Source of the DNA: JBCBSP01 sp039819095
GTDB taxonomy: Bacteria; Pseudomonadota; Alphaproteobacteria; Caulobacterales; Maricaulaceae
Assembly (NCBI GenBank): GCA_039819095.1
Contig: JBCBSP010000008.1
Location: 62,001-126,000 of the forward strand
Direction of reading: 5' to 3'
DNA length: 64,000 bases
Positions 27,833 through 36,637 of the stretch are shown one piece after another. The notes below the pieces were generated by a model. The model did not search any database, was not told where the DNA came from, and saw nothing but the letters and a program-made list of their open reading frames with translations. The position numbers and the translations under genes are program-made. The first letter of the stretch is position 1, and each line of letters opens with the position of its first letter.

Positions 27833-28047
27833 CCCGCCTCGGCGGCAGGTTCTCGCCACGCGCTGCGCCCCTTGCGCCTCGCTGGCGGGCCCGCCGCAGA
27901 TGGGACTGCGGATCGGCGATGAGCAGGCTGCGTTCTGGCCGAACGGCTGTCGCTCCTCCCCCGGCTGACACGCTTCGGTTCAGGCGCCTGCCGTGTCGGT
28001 CCGCACCTCCCTCGCTTTTCCTAACCTGGCCTGACCGGCCTGACTGG

Positions 28048-28082
28048 CGCCGGCGAGCTCGATACGCTCGCTGGCGTTTTTT
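28048..28082 (+). terminator. Strong intrinsic terminator
   Basis: An 11-base stem (28048-28058 with 28066-28076, one G-T pair) around TCGATAC is followed by six T residues. It is oriented for plus-strand transcription and lies 216 bases past the hsp20 stop. The transcript is either a long hsp20 tail or a separate small RNA from the 27833-28047 gap. No ORF in that gap is credible. Confidence 0.85.
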
Positions 28083-28086
28083 CGTT

Positions 28087-30135
28087 CTAGAAGCCGAGCT
28101 CGGTTTTCAGCGCGGCGATCTCATCGCGCCAGACCCGGGCCGACACGTCAGACGGCGCGCGCCAGTCGCCGCGCGGGCTGAGCGCGGCGGCTGAGGTCAC
28201 TTTTGGCCCGTTCGGCATGGCCGAGCGTTTGAACTGGCTGGTCTGGTAGAAACGGTGCGCGAACACGTCGAGCCAGTCGACGATCTCTTCCAGCGCATAG
28301 GCTCGGCGATCATCCGCATCGGTATGGGCCGGCCAGCGCCCGTGTTCAGCCTCGCCCCACGCTCTGTGCGCCAGGAAGGCGATCTTCGCCGGGCCCAGCC
28401 CGTAGCGCGCCGCGTAATGCAGATTGAAATCCTGAAGCGGGTAGGGACCGATAATGTCCTGCGTGCTCTGAATGGCGCCGTCCGCGCCGGCGGGAACGAG
28501 TTCCGGGGAAATCTCCGTATCCAGAATACGCAACAGCACCGCAGAAACGTCCGCGCCGTACTCCTCGCGGTCGGCGCACCAGTGGATGAGGTGCTGGATC
28601 AGCGTTTTGGCCACCCCGGCATTCACATTATAGTGGGACATGTGATCGCCCACCCCATAAGTGCACCAGCCCAGAGCCAGCTCCGACAAGTCGCCGGTGC
28701 CGATGACCAGCCCGTCATGATGGTTGGCCAGGCGGAAGAGGTAATCGGTCCGCAGCCCGGCCTGCACATTCTCGAACGTCACGTCGAAATCGCTGACACC
28801 ATCCGAATACGGATGATCGATATCATCAAGCATTTGTCCGGCCGCAGGCCGGATGTCGATTTCCTGATGCGTGGCGCCCAGCCCCTCGATCAACGCAATC
28901 GCGTTTGCGCGCGTTGTCTCGCTGGTCGCGAAGCCCGGCAGCGTCACCGCTCGGATGCCGGACCGGTCGAGGCCCAATCGGTCGAAGGCGCGGGCCGTCA
29001 CGATGAGCGCCTGTGTGGAATCAAGCCCGCCCGACACGCCGATCACCGCCTTGCGGATGCCGGTCGCCCTTAAGCGCTTGGACAGGCCTGTCACCTGAAT
29101 GGTGTAGGCCTCGAAACAGTCTTCATCGAGCCGCTCGATTTCGTCCGGGACGAAGGGAAAGCGGGCGATTTCGCGTTGCAGCGGAATGTCGCGATCAAGC
29201 GGCGGGGCCGCTTGAAAGCTCACGCGCCGGAAAGGCTGGCTGCGGCGTGCGACTGCATCGCGGAAGGTGGAGCTGCGCAGTCGGTCCTGACCGATCCGCT
29301 CGATGTCGATATCGGCGAACAGGCTGGATCCGTTGAGCGTGAAGCGTTCGCTCGCGCCCAGCGGTTCGCCGAGCTCAAACACGGTCAACTGACCGTCCCA
29401 GGCGATATCCGTCGTGCTTTCCCCGGTTCCCGCAGCGCTGAAGACATAGGCCGCCTGCAGCCGTCTGGACTGGGCTTCGCATAACACCGCGCGGTCGCGT
29501 GACTTGCCGATGGTGGCGTTCGAGGCGGACATGTTCAGGAGGATGCGGGCGCCGGCCAACGCGCCCTGGACCGATGGCGGGGTGGGGCTCCACAAATCTT
29601 CGCAGATCTCCACGTGGAAGCAAAAGCCCGGCAGATCGTCCGCCTCGAAGACCAGATCGACGCCAAGCGGGGCGTCCTGACCGGCGAAGCGGATGCGGTC
29701 AGCGGTGAGGCTTGAGGCGTCGGCGAACCAGCGTTTCTCGTAGAATTCGCGGTAATTGGGCAGGAAGCTCTTCGGCACGACGCCGAGCAGCGCGCCGCGA
29801 TGAATGATGAGCGCACAGTTGAACAGCTGGTCATGAAGCCGCACCGCAGCCCCGATGGCGATGACCGGCGCCAGGTCACGCGAGGCTTCGATCACGCGCG
29901 CAGCGGCGCCTTCAACGGCGTCCAGCACGCTGGCCTGATGATGCAGATCGTCGATCGCATAGCCTGACAGCGTCAGCTCGGGAAACAGAGCCAGAGCGGC
30001 GTTCTGGGCTTCGGCTTCGCGCACATTTTCAAGGATGGCGTCCGCATTCGCGGCCGGGTTCGCGGGTGCGACGACTGGGGCGAAAACCGCCATACGGGCC
30101 ATGCCATGCCGGTAGAGATTATTGAAACCACTCAT
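28087..30135 (-). CDS. nadE: Glutamine-dependent NAD+ synthetase
   Basis: This 682-residue enzyme makes NAD+ from deamido-NAD+, ATP and glutamine. The N-terminal nitrilase-like glutaminase domain has the Glu of FPELTLSGYAIDD, the Lys of PKSFLPNYREFYEKRWF and the Cys of EICEDLW. The C-terminal synthetase carries the PP-loop GVSGGLDSTQALIV. Length matches the long NadE of Mycobacterium and Caulobacter types. I use ATG 30135 rather than 30147; neither has a strong ribosome site. It lies alone between hsp20 and the pentapeptide gene. Confidence 0.95.
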   Translation of the reverse strand: MSGFNNLYRHGMARMAVFAPVVAPANPAANADAILENVREAEAQNAALALFPELTLSGYAIDDLHHQASVLDAVEGAAARVIEASRDLAPVIAIGAAVRLHDQLFNCALIIHRGALLGVVPKSFLPNYREFYEKRWFADASSLTADRIRFAGQDAPLGVDLVFEADDLPGFCFHVEICEDLWSPTPPSVQGALAGARILLNMSASNATIGKSRDRAVLCEAQSRRLQAAYVFSAAGTGESTTDIAWDGQLTVFELGEPLGASERFTLNGSSLFADIDIERIGQDRLRSSTFRDAVARRSQPFRRVSFQAAPPLDRDIPLQREIARFPFVPDEIERLDEDCFEAYTIQVTGLSKRLRATGIRKAVIGVSGGLDSTQALIVTARAFDRLGLDRSGIRAVTLPGFATSETTRANAIALIEGLGATHQEIDIRPAAGQMLDDIDHPYSDGVSDFDVTFENVQAGLRTDYLFRLANHHDGLVIGTGDLSELALGWCTYGVGDHMSHYNVNAGVAKTLIQHLIHWCADREEYGADVSAVLLRILDTEISPELVPAGADGAIQSTQDIIGPYPLQDFNLHYAARYGLGPAKIAFLAHRAWGEAEHGRWPAHTDADDRRAYALEEIVDWLDVFAHRFYQTSQFKRSAMPNGPKVTSAAALSPRGDWRAPSDVSARVWRDEIAALKTELGF

Positions 30136-30237
30136 GAATCTACCCATCGAGAAGGCGGCGCTGGGGAGCGGCCACCCTTATGCTCAATTTGAGTATTTAC
30201 GCGTGCGGGCCGAGGTGCGCAAGCAAGCCCGACGATG

Positions 30238-31539
30238 CTAGGCGGCGTCGACGTCCACCGCGCCTTCAATACTGTCGACCACGCCTTCAAAGCTTTCGGG
30301 CAGCTTGGCTCCGGTGAAGCAGGCGCCGTCAAAGCGGGCGTGGCGTGCATCGCATTTCTTGAACTCGGCGTAAGAGAAGTCCGCGCCTGCGCCGTTCACA
30401 TGACGCAGATCGGCTTCCACAAAGCGAACATAGCGCGCCTGAGCGGCGGCGAGCTGGCTCGCCATCAACCGGTCACCGGGTAGCAGCAGCGGGCAGAGCT
30501 TGGCGCCGGTCAGGTCGGCATTGTTCAGTTTCGCACCGGTGAGATCAGCGCCGCGAAGATCGGCGCCGGCCAGCTTGGCCATGCGAAGATCGGCTCGCGC
30601 CAGACGCGCGCCCTGCAGCTGCGCGCCTTCAAGATCCAGCCCGTACAGCGTCGCTCCGGTCGCCTGAAAGGCGGTCAGCTTGCGTCCGCGAAGCGATTTC
30701 AACGGTCGCAGATCAACCCCTTCAAAGGTGGACGGTTTGCCTTCTGCGCCATCGGTTTCGCACCAGCGCGCATGAGACTGAAGCGCGTCGATCACGTCCT
30801 GCGCGTCGGCGTCGACCTGTTCTCCGCAGGGTTCGTCGGTTAGCGCGCCTTCGGTGCAGGCGCCGGCCATGTTGGCGCGGGTCAGGTTCACGCCGACCAG
30901 TATGCTGTCGGTCAGATCGGCTTCGGACAGGTCGGCGCCGCTCAGGTCCGCGCCTTCCAGATTGGCTCCGCTGAAGCGCGAGCCGCGCAGGATGGCGCGG
31001 GTCATGCGCGCGCCAATCATCACCGCATCGGTGAAGTCGGCCTGCTGAGCGACGGCGCCGGTCATTTTCGAGCCGGCCAGATTGGCGCCGGTGAAGTTCG
31101 CTTCGCCGAGCTCGCCGGGCTGTTCCTTGTGCTTGATGACGGCGAGACCTTTTTCGCGGTCCACCTGGGCGATCAGCCCTTCGCGCATGTCGGCGCGTTC
31201 CAGGTCCGCGCCGATGAGATTGGCGCCGCGCAGGATCGCACCGCGCATATCGGTCCGGCGCAAATCAGCGCCGGAAAGATTGGCCCGGCGCAGGTCGGCG
31301 GCGAAAAACACCGCGCTGCTCAGCTTCGTGCCGCAGAAATGAGCCCCGCCCAGAATCGCGCCGGAGAAATCCGCATCGGTGAGATCATAGCCGGAGAAGT
31401 CGAGCCCTTCGAGCATCTTGAAGGACAGGTTGGCGCGTGCGCCATTGGGTCGACCGCCCAGAAAGCGTTCATGGCGCTGGCAGACCGCATCGACCTGAGC
31501 CTGGGTCAGCGGTGTAAAGACGACCGGCTTGCCAATCAT
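30238..31539 (-). CDS. Pentapeptide-repeat protein
   Basis: This 433-residue protein consists largely of A(D/N)LxX repeats in three blocks, roughly residues 46-135, 145-230 and 270-410. An example is LRRANLSGADLRRTDMRGAI. Such repeats build a right-handed quadrilateral beta helix, sometimes DNA-mimicking. The linker between blocks includes HARWCETDGAEGKPS, which recalls the N-terminal HERFLGGRPNGARANL, so the same adaptor motif appears twice. It is hydrophilic with no signal peptide. A CtrA-type box lies 82-96 bases upstream. Function is unknown. Confidence 0.85.
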   Translation of the reverse strand: MIGKPVVFTPLTQAQVDAVCQRHERFLGGRPNGARANLSFKMLEGLDFSGYDLTDADFSGAILGGAHFCGTKLSSAVFFAADLRRANLSGADLRRTDMRGAILRGANLIGADLERADMREGLIAQVDREKGLAVIKHKEQPGELGEANFTGANLAGSKMTGAVAQQADFTDAVMIGARMTRAILRGSRFSGANLEGADLSGADLSEADLTDSILVGVNLTRANMAGACTEGALTDEPCGEQVDADAQDVIDALQSHARWCETDGAEGKPSTFEGVDLRPLKSLRGRKLTAFQATGATLYGLDLEGAQLQGARLARADLRMAKLAGADLRGADLTGAKLNNADLTGAKLCPLLLPGDRLMASQLAAAQARYVRFVEADLRHVNGAGADFSYAEFKKCDARHARFDGACFTGAKLPESFEGVVDSIEGAVDVDAA

Positions 31540-31620
31540 GATTGCGGACGGCCCTTCCCGAGTTCAGCGCACATCGGCGTACCCTAGGCCCGCCCGATTT
31601 AATATCGCGTTTCGATGCGC

Positions 31621-31635
31621 TTAATCGGCTCTTAA
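31621..31635. promoter_or_regulatory. CtrA-type box TTAA-N7-TTAA
   Basis: TTAA (31621-31624), TCGGCTC, TTAA (31632-31635) is an exact match to the full CtrA site. The second half overlaps the stop codon of the deaminase gene. The box lies 82-96 bases before the ATG of the minus-strand pentapeptide gene, in the right range for control of that gene. CtrA binding is inferred from the consensus. Confidence 0.6.
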
Positions 31636-32213
31636 TCGCTGCGTCGCACCCGCGTGGCCCCGCTTGCGGTCAGCCGGCGAAGGGCGGCGTTCTCATCTTC
31701 ACCGGCTTCGCATTCAAGCTCGGCATCGAACAGGGCTGGTCTGGGATCGTTCCCAATCAGCGCCATCCCGGTGCGCACAACACTGAAGAAGCCTGCATTC
31801 AGGGCCAGGGCCTCTGTTTCACGCATACCCTCATCAACCTCAATTCCAGCCGCGCGCAGGCGGTCCGCGCCCTTGCCGTCCACCTCAGCGAACGGATCGT
31901 GACAGGCGATGACCACCCGACCAATCCCGGCCTGGATCAGCGCGTCAGCGCAGGGCGGAGTGCGGCCATGATGGGCGCACGGCTCCAGCGTGACATAGGC
32001 GGTGGCGTTGCGCGCGGCTGCACCGGCCTGCTCCAGGGCCTGTGTCTCTGCGTGGGGACGTCCGCCAGGCGCGGTTGCGCCAACGCCGATCACGCGGTCA
32101 TCCTTCACGATGACGCAGCCCACAGCCGGGTTCGGCGCAGTGGAGCCCAGCGCCGCAAAGGCCTGGGCGAGCGCGGCGTCCATAAAGCGCTGGTCGTCAA
32201 AAACCCGGTTCAA
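31632..32213 (-). CDS. RibD-type deaminase without reductase domain
   Basis: This 193-residue protein matches the N-terminal half of RibD, which deaminates the pyrimidine in riboflavin synthesis. The catalytic zinc site is intact: HAETQAL (His and proton-shuttling Glu) and PCAHHGRTPPC (two cysteines). Normal RibD goes on after GFFS with a reductase domain of about 220 residues. Here GFFSVVRTG is followed by only about 40 residues unlike that domain, then a stop. There is no room downstream for the missing half, so this is a deaminase-only form. The reduction must be done elsewhere, or the protein has another substrate. Confidence 0.8.
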   Translation of the reverse strand: MNRVFDDQRFMDAALAQAFAALGSTAPNPAVGCVIVKDDRVIGVGATAPGGRPHAETQALEQAGAAARNATAYVTLEPCAHHGRTPPCADALIQAGIGRVVIACHDPFAEVDGKGADRLRAAGIEVDEGMRETEALALNAGFFSVVRTGMALIGNDPRPALFDAELECEAGEDENAALRRLTASGATRVRRSD

Positions 32214-32216
32214 GGT

Positions 32217-32936
32217 CTACCCAATCGCCGGCAGCTCGGTTGCGCGCGCTGTGTCGAGATAGCGCGCCTGGCGTGGTTGTGTGTTCTCCAGATCAATCAG
32301 AAGCGGGTTTCCGGTCGGAATTTCCACCTTCATGATCTCGTCGGCGGAGACGTTGAAGAGCATCATCACGATGGCGCGCAGCGAATTGCCGTGTGCGGCG
32401 ATGATGATCTCGCCTCCGTCTTCAAGCGCGGGTGCGATCTCGGCTTCGAAATAGGGTCGCACCCGGTCCAGGGTCAGCTTCAGGCTTTCACCGGCGGGCA
32501 TCGTGTTCGGGTCAAGATCGGCATAGCGCGGATCGAAGCGGGGATGGCGGTCATCGTTGGCGTCCAGAAGCGGCGGCGGCGTGTCGAAGGAACGCCGCCA
32601 GACGCGCACCTGGTCTTCGCCGTGCTTGTCGATGGTTTCAGCCTTGTTCAACCCTGTGAGCGCGCCGTAATGGCGCTCATTGAGGCGCCAGGACTTGGTC
32701 ACCGGAATCCAGGCCCGGTCCAGCGCATCCAGGCTCAGCCATAATGTCTTGATCGCGCGCTTAAGATAGCTCGCATAGGCTCTGTCAGGCGCGAAGCCGG
32801 CCTCAGCCATCAGCGCGCCGGCGCGACGGGCCTGGTCTTCACCCTGCTCGGTCAGATCGACATCGACCCAGCCGGTGAACCGGTTCTCCAGATTCCAAAG
32901 GCTCTGGCCATGACGCAAAAGCACCAGACGGGTCAT
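32217..32936 (-). CDS. gpmA: 2,3-bisphosphoglycerate-dependent phosphoglycerate mutase
   Basis: This 239-residue glycolytic enzyme interconverts 3- and 2-phosphoglycerate. The phosphohistidine motif is [10 protein letters not shown] near residue 5, followed by [14 protein letters not shown], and the family triplet [14 protein letters not shown] and [10 protein letters not shown] (second catalytic His) are present. ATG 32936 has GAGGAG 9 bases upstream and gives normal family length; the long upstream frame is not translated. It lies 3 bases before the RibD-like gene in the same direction, so the two may be co-transcribed. Confidence 0.95.
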   Translation of the reverse strand: MTRLVLLRHGQSLWNLENRFTGWVDVDLTEQGEDQARRAGALMAEAGFAPDRAYASYLKRAIKTLWLSLDALDRAWIPVTKSWRLNERHYGALTGLNKAETIDKHGEDQVRVWRRSFDTPPPLLDANDDRHPRFDPRYADLDPNTMPAGESLKLTLDRVRPYFEAEIAPALEDGGEIIIAAHGNSLRAIVMMLFNVSADEIMKVEIPTGNPLLIDLENTQPRQARYLDTARATELPAIG

Positions 32937-33098
32937 CGATAGCGGCTCCTCATTTGCAAAGGCATGCCGGCGCGGTGTAGCGCCGCGACCGGGCCGCGTC
33001 GAGAGCGCGCGGCGGGTTGACCGGGGCTGTAGCTGGCCAGCGCGTACCAGTGCTGCTACAGCGTGAGCCTTCTTCGCCCCCAAGCTTGATGACGGATC

Positions 33099-33704
33099 GT
33101 GGCTCGCTCGTTTTCCCTGCCGGACTGGCTCTTCTTCCCGATCGCCGGCCTTCTGGTCGCTGCGTTGGTGTATCTGGCCATGCAGATCCGCCCAGCCGGC
33201 GCCAGCGCGGAGGTCAGCGATACGCGTTTTCAGCTGGAAGGCGCGGCCCTGTCCACTTTCATTCCCGGGCCTGGCACGCGCGTCAGCTTCACGCCTGAGG
33301 CGGCGGGCGGCGCTGCGGCGCGCATGACGGCGAATGCCTCGATGGAAACTTCCGGACGCCTGTCCGCTGGAGTGGGCGCCGTCGTGCCGCCGGAGTTCGA
33401 GGCCCGCGTCATCGGCCGCACCATCCGCGTGGAAGTGGAGATGCGCTCGCTCAATGACACGCTCACGAGCGCGCATATCGGCTATTTCACGGTCGGGGGC
33501 GGTGATAGCGGCTGGCGTGAGGTCGAGATCGGCCCGGACTATCAGGTGACGAGCTTCCAGCATGAGATACCGGCCAGAGAACAGCCCAACGATCAGGAAT
33601 GGGTTGGAATCTGGCCAGACGAGGAAGGGCGCGCACGTAGTCTTCTGGTGCGGCGCATCACCGTGATCATTCTGGACGAGGACGCCTCCCAGACACCGGG
33701 TTGA
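33099..33704 (+). CDS. Membrane-anchored protein of unknown function
   Basis: This 201-residue protein starts at GTG 33099, the first start codon after an in-frame stop at 33090. One N-terminal membrane helix ([22 protein letters not shown]) is followed by a soluble, probably periplasmic beta-rich region. The later part has [15 protein letters not shown] and [13 protein letters not shown], suggesting a jelly-roll-like or carbohydrate-binding-like fold. It faces away from gpmA. I cannot assign a function. Confidence 0.6.
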   Translation: MARSFSLPDWLFFPIAGLLVAALVYLAMQIRPAGASAEVSDTRFQLEGAALSTFIPGPGTRVSFTPEAAGGAAARMTANASMETSGRLSAGVGAVVPPEFEARVIGRTIRVEVEMRSLNDTLTSAHIGYFTVGGGDSGWREVEIGPDYQVTSFQHEIPAREQPNDQEWVGIWPDEEGRARSLLVRRITVIILDEDASQTPG

Positions 33705-33766
33705 CCGCAGCGCGTCTCGATGGTCTGTGCAGTCGGTAATTGAGCCGATCAGTGGAGATCCAACCC

Positions 33767-35275
33767 GTGCACAGCGAACTGGAGCCCAATAGCTGGGCGT
33801 TTGAGAACGAGCCTCTCATCAAGCCGACCGGGTTTCGCGAGTATGATGCGCGCTGGTGGTTCGGGCATCCAGGGTCAGATCGCACGCCGGACCTCAATCT
33901 TTACGGCGTCCAGGCGCTTGGCGCGGGCCTTGGAACACTGCTGCATGAGCTTGGCGTCGAACCGAAAATCATCGCCGGCCACGATTTTCGCAGCTACTCG
34001 CTTGCAGTGAAGCAGGCGTTGACCGTGGGGCTGATGAGCGCAGGCGTGGAAGTTCACGATATCGGCCTGTCCCTGTCGCCCATGGCCTATTTCGCGCAGT
34101 ACGAGCTGGATGTGGCTTCGGTCGCCATGGTCACCGCCAGCCATAACTCCAACGGCTGGACCGGGGTGAAAATGGGCGTGGAGCGCCCGCTCACCTTCGG
34201 GCCGAAGGAAATGACACGGTTGAAGCAGATCGTGCTGGGCGGCGAGGCGGTGACGCGTTCTGGCGGGGCTTATGTGCGTCAGACCGGCGTTTTTGAGCGC
34301 TACATCGCCGATGTGGCCGCTGGGATCTCCATCTCGCGCAAGCTGAAAGTCGTCGCCGCATGCGGCAATGGCACGGCGGGCGCGTTTGCGCCCAAGGCGC
34401 TGGAGGCGATGGGGGTGGATGTCGTTCCGCTGGATTGCGAGCTGGATCACACTTTCCCGCGTTACAATCCGAACCCGGAAGACATGAAAATGCTGCATGC
34501 GCTGGCCGATGCGGTGAAGGCCCACGGCGCGGATGTGGGACTGGCGTTCGACGGGGATGGCGACCGGTGCGGCGTGGTCGATAATGAGGGCGATGAGATT
34601 TTCGCCGACAAGGTCGGTCTCATGCTCGCGCGCGATCTGTCGGCGGGGTACGCCGACGCCAAATTCGTCGTCGATGTGAAGTCCACCGGGCTTTACGCCA
34701 TTGATCCGGTGCTGGAAGCGAACGGCGCCGACACCGAGTACTGGAAGACTGGCCACTCTTATATCAAGCGCCGGGCCAATGAGATCGGCGCGCTCGCTGG
34801 GTTTGAGAAATCCGGCCATTTCTTCCTGCAGCCGCCGATCGGGCGCGGCTATGATGACGGGCTGGTCGCCGCGCGCTGCATTCTGGAAATGCTGGATCGC
34901 AACCCAGACAAGTCGATGGCCGATCTGAAACGCGCCCTTCCGGTCAGCTATGGTTCGCCGACAATGAGCCCGTCCTGCGCCGATGAGGTGAAGTATGGCG
35001 TGGTGGACACGATCGTCGCCCGCTTCGAGGCGAAGATGGCCGCCGGCGAGCTGGTCGCCGGGCGCAGGATCACCGGGGTGAATACGGTCAATGGCGTCCG
35101 CTTTTCGCTTGAAGGCGGCGCCTGGGGGCTGGTGCGGGCTTCGTCGAACACGCCTAACCTGGTCGTCGTGGTGGAAAGTCCGGACTCAGCGGATGACGTC
35201 AAGGCGGTGTTCGGCGCGATCAAGGACGAGCTCGGCCGCTATCCGGAGGTCGGCGCCTTCGATCAGGAGCTCTGA
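33767..35275 (+). CDS. Phosphomannomutase/phosphoglucomutase
   Basis: This 502-residue enzyme moves phosphate between C6 and C1 of mannose or glucose and feeds GDP-mannose and UDP-glucose synthesis. The catalytic serine is in [13 protein letters not shown], the metal-binding loop is [12 protein letters not shown] and the sugar-binding segment is [21 protein letters not shown] near the N-terminus is the alphaproteobacterial form. GTG 33767 is preferred because GGAG lies 9 bases upstream; TTG 33740 and GTG 33752 are alternatives. It begins the long polysaccharide section of the window. Confidence 0.9.
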   Translation: MHSELEPNSWAFENEPLIKPTGFREYDARWWFGHPGSDRTPDLNLYGVQALGAGLGTLLHELGVEPKIIAGHDFRSYSLAVKQALTVGLMSAGVEVHDIGLSLSPMAYFAQYELDVASVAMVTASHNSNGWTGVKMGVERPLTFGPKEMTRLKQIVLGGEAVTRSGGAYVRQTGVFERYIADVAAGISISRKLKVVAACGNGTAGAFAPKALEAMGVDVVPLDCELDHTFPRYNPNPEDMKMLHALADAVKAHGADVGLAFDGDGDRCGVVDNEGDEIFADKVGLMLARDLSAGYADAKFVVDVKSTGLYAIDPVLEANGADTEYWKTGHSYIKRRANEIGALAGFEKSGHFFLQPPIGRGYDDGLVAARCILEMLDRNPDKSMADLKRALPVSYGSPTMSPSCADEVKYGVVDTIVARFEAKMAAGELVAGRRITGVNTVNGVRFSLEGGAWGLVRASSNTPNLVVVVESPDSADDVKAVFGAIKDELGRYPEVGAFDQEL

Positions 35276-35281
35276 GCGCGC

Positions 35282-36637
35282 TCAGCCTTCGCGCAGCGCA
35301 TTGCGCAGCGAGTCGCGCAGCGGTTCGGTGAGGTAATCGACCACGGTGCGCTCACCGGTCACGATCAGCACATCGGCCGGCATGCCGGGCGTCAGCCGCA
35401 GCGGCTCTTCACCGAGCCGCGCGCTGATCTCTTCCAATACGTCGGGATCGACGCGAACCCGGACATTGTAATACGGCTCGCCGGTCGCCTCATCGGTCAG
35501 CGCATCGGCGGAGATGGACACCACCTCGCCCTCAATGCGCGGCAGGTTTGATTGCGGCAGGGCGGACAGGTGCACAGCCGCGGCCTGGCCCAGCGTGACG
35601 AGATCGACATCCACCGGCGATAGCCGCGCATCGATGATGAGCGCTTCATCTTCGGGCACGAGATCCAGGATCGGCTCGCCCGGCGAGATCACCCCGCCAA
35701 TCGTACGAAAGCGCAGATTGACCACCGCGCCGGCGATCGGGGCGATAATTTCGGTGCGGTTGAGGACGTCTTCGCTGGCGCGCAAACGCTCCGCGATATC
35801 GCCGAGTTCCGCCTGGGCCTCTTCAAGATCGTTTGAAATTTCATCCAGGCGCTGGGCGTCCAGCGCCAGGCTTTGCACTTCTGATTCGCCGATCGACTGG
35901 CCTGCGCGCGCGATCGCGGCGCGATTGGCTGCGCGCTGTTCGCGGATCGAGGCCTGTTCGCGCTGAAGCGCCAGAAGACGCGGGCGGGGCGCAAGTCCGT
36001 CTTCTACAAGTGTGCGAATCGCGTCGATTTCCGATTCAATCAGCCGCAAGCGCTCATTCTGGTTGAGGATCTGCTCTTCCAGACCAGCGATTTCCGCGCG
36101 CAGCTGTCCCGCCCGCTGCACATAGACCGCCTTGCGATTCTCATGCAGATCCCGGCGTTGGCGGAATTGCTCGCGCTGAGAGTCGAGTAATTCAGCGGCG
36201 TCCGGGTCGGTTTCGGCGGCCCTGAGAAGATCGTCGGGGAAGACCGGGTCAGCATAGCCGGCCTGCTCGCTGCGCAGGCGGGCCAGGCGTGCGCGGTTGC
36301 GCAGGCGCTGATTGGCGAGCAGGTCGAAGCCGGCCTGCGCCTGGGTGCCCTGAAGCACGATCAGCGTGTCGCCGGCTGCGACCCGGTCGCCGTCGCGTAC
36401 GGCGATCTCGTTGATAATGCCGCCTTCGAGATGTTGGATGATCCGCCGACTGCCCTCCGGGCTGATCCGTCCCGGCGCCGTCGCGCCTCCTGAGATCGGC
36501 GCGGTGGCGCCCCAGCCGAAGAAGATCGCCAGAAACACCGCGAGGATCACCGCGCCCATCACCGCCTGGCGAGAGATCGCGCTCATCACGCTTTCGTCGC
36601 CGGGCGGCGCTCCGACCGGGGCTGCAGCGCCGATCAT
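35282..36637 (-). CDS. Type I secretion periplasmic adaptor, HlyD family
   Basis: This 451-residue membrane fusion protein has one N-terminal membrane helix (AVMGAVILAVFLAIFFGW), a long coiled-coil hairpin (about residues 110-300, with heptad-rich LRAEIAGLEEQILNQNERL), lipoyl-like halves on each side (GIINEIAVRDGDRV and GVISPGEPILDLVPE) and a C-terminal beta domain. It links the inner-membrane ABC protein to an outer-membrane TolC, as RsaE and PrsE do. Its start overlaps the ABC gene stop by four bases. No TolC gene or RTX substrate is in the window. Confidence 0.92.
   Translation of the reverse strand: MIGAAAPVGAPPGDESVMSAISRQAVMGAVILAVFLAIFFGWGATAPISGGATAPGRISPEGSRRIIQHLEGGIINEIAVRDGDRVAAGDTLIVLQGTQAQAGFDLLANQRLRNRARLARLRSEQAGYADPVFPDDLLRAAETDPDAAELLDSQREQFRQRRDLHENRKAVYVQRAGQLRAEIAGLEEQILNQNERLRLIESEIDAIRTLVEDGLAPRPRLLALQREQASIREQRAANRAAIARAGQSIGESEVQSLALDAQRLDEISNDLEEAQAELGDIAERLRASEDVLNRTEIIAPIAGAVVNLRFRTIGGVISPGEPILDLVPEDEALIIDARLSPVDVDLVTLGQAAAVHLSALPQSNLPRIEGEVVSISADALTDEATGEPYYNVRVRVDPDVLEEISARLGEEPLRLTPGMPADVLIVTGERTVVDYLTEPLRDSLRNALREG

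Noticed and set aside
31540..32213. The RibD gene as a frameshifted full-length gene.
   Set aside because: Only 92 bases remain before the next gene, so the reductase domain (about 660 bases) cannot be hidden in another frame here.
31542..32744. A 400-codon plus-strand frame through the deaminase and phosphoglycerate mutase genes.
   Set aside because: Both opposite genes have clear catalytic motifs. The plus-strand protein is Cys- and Arg-rich with no family.
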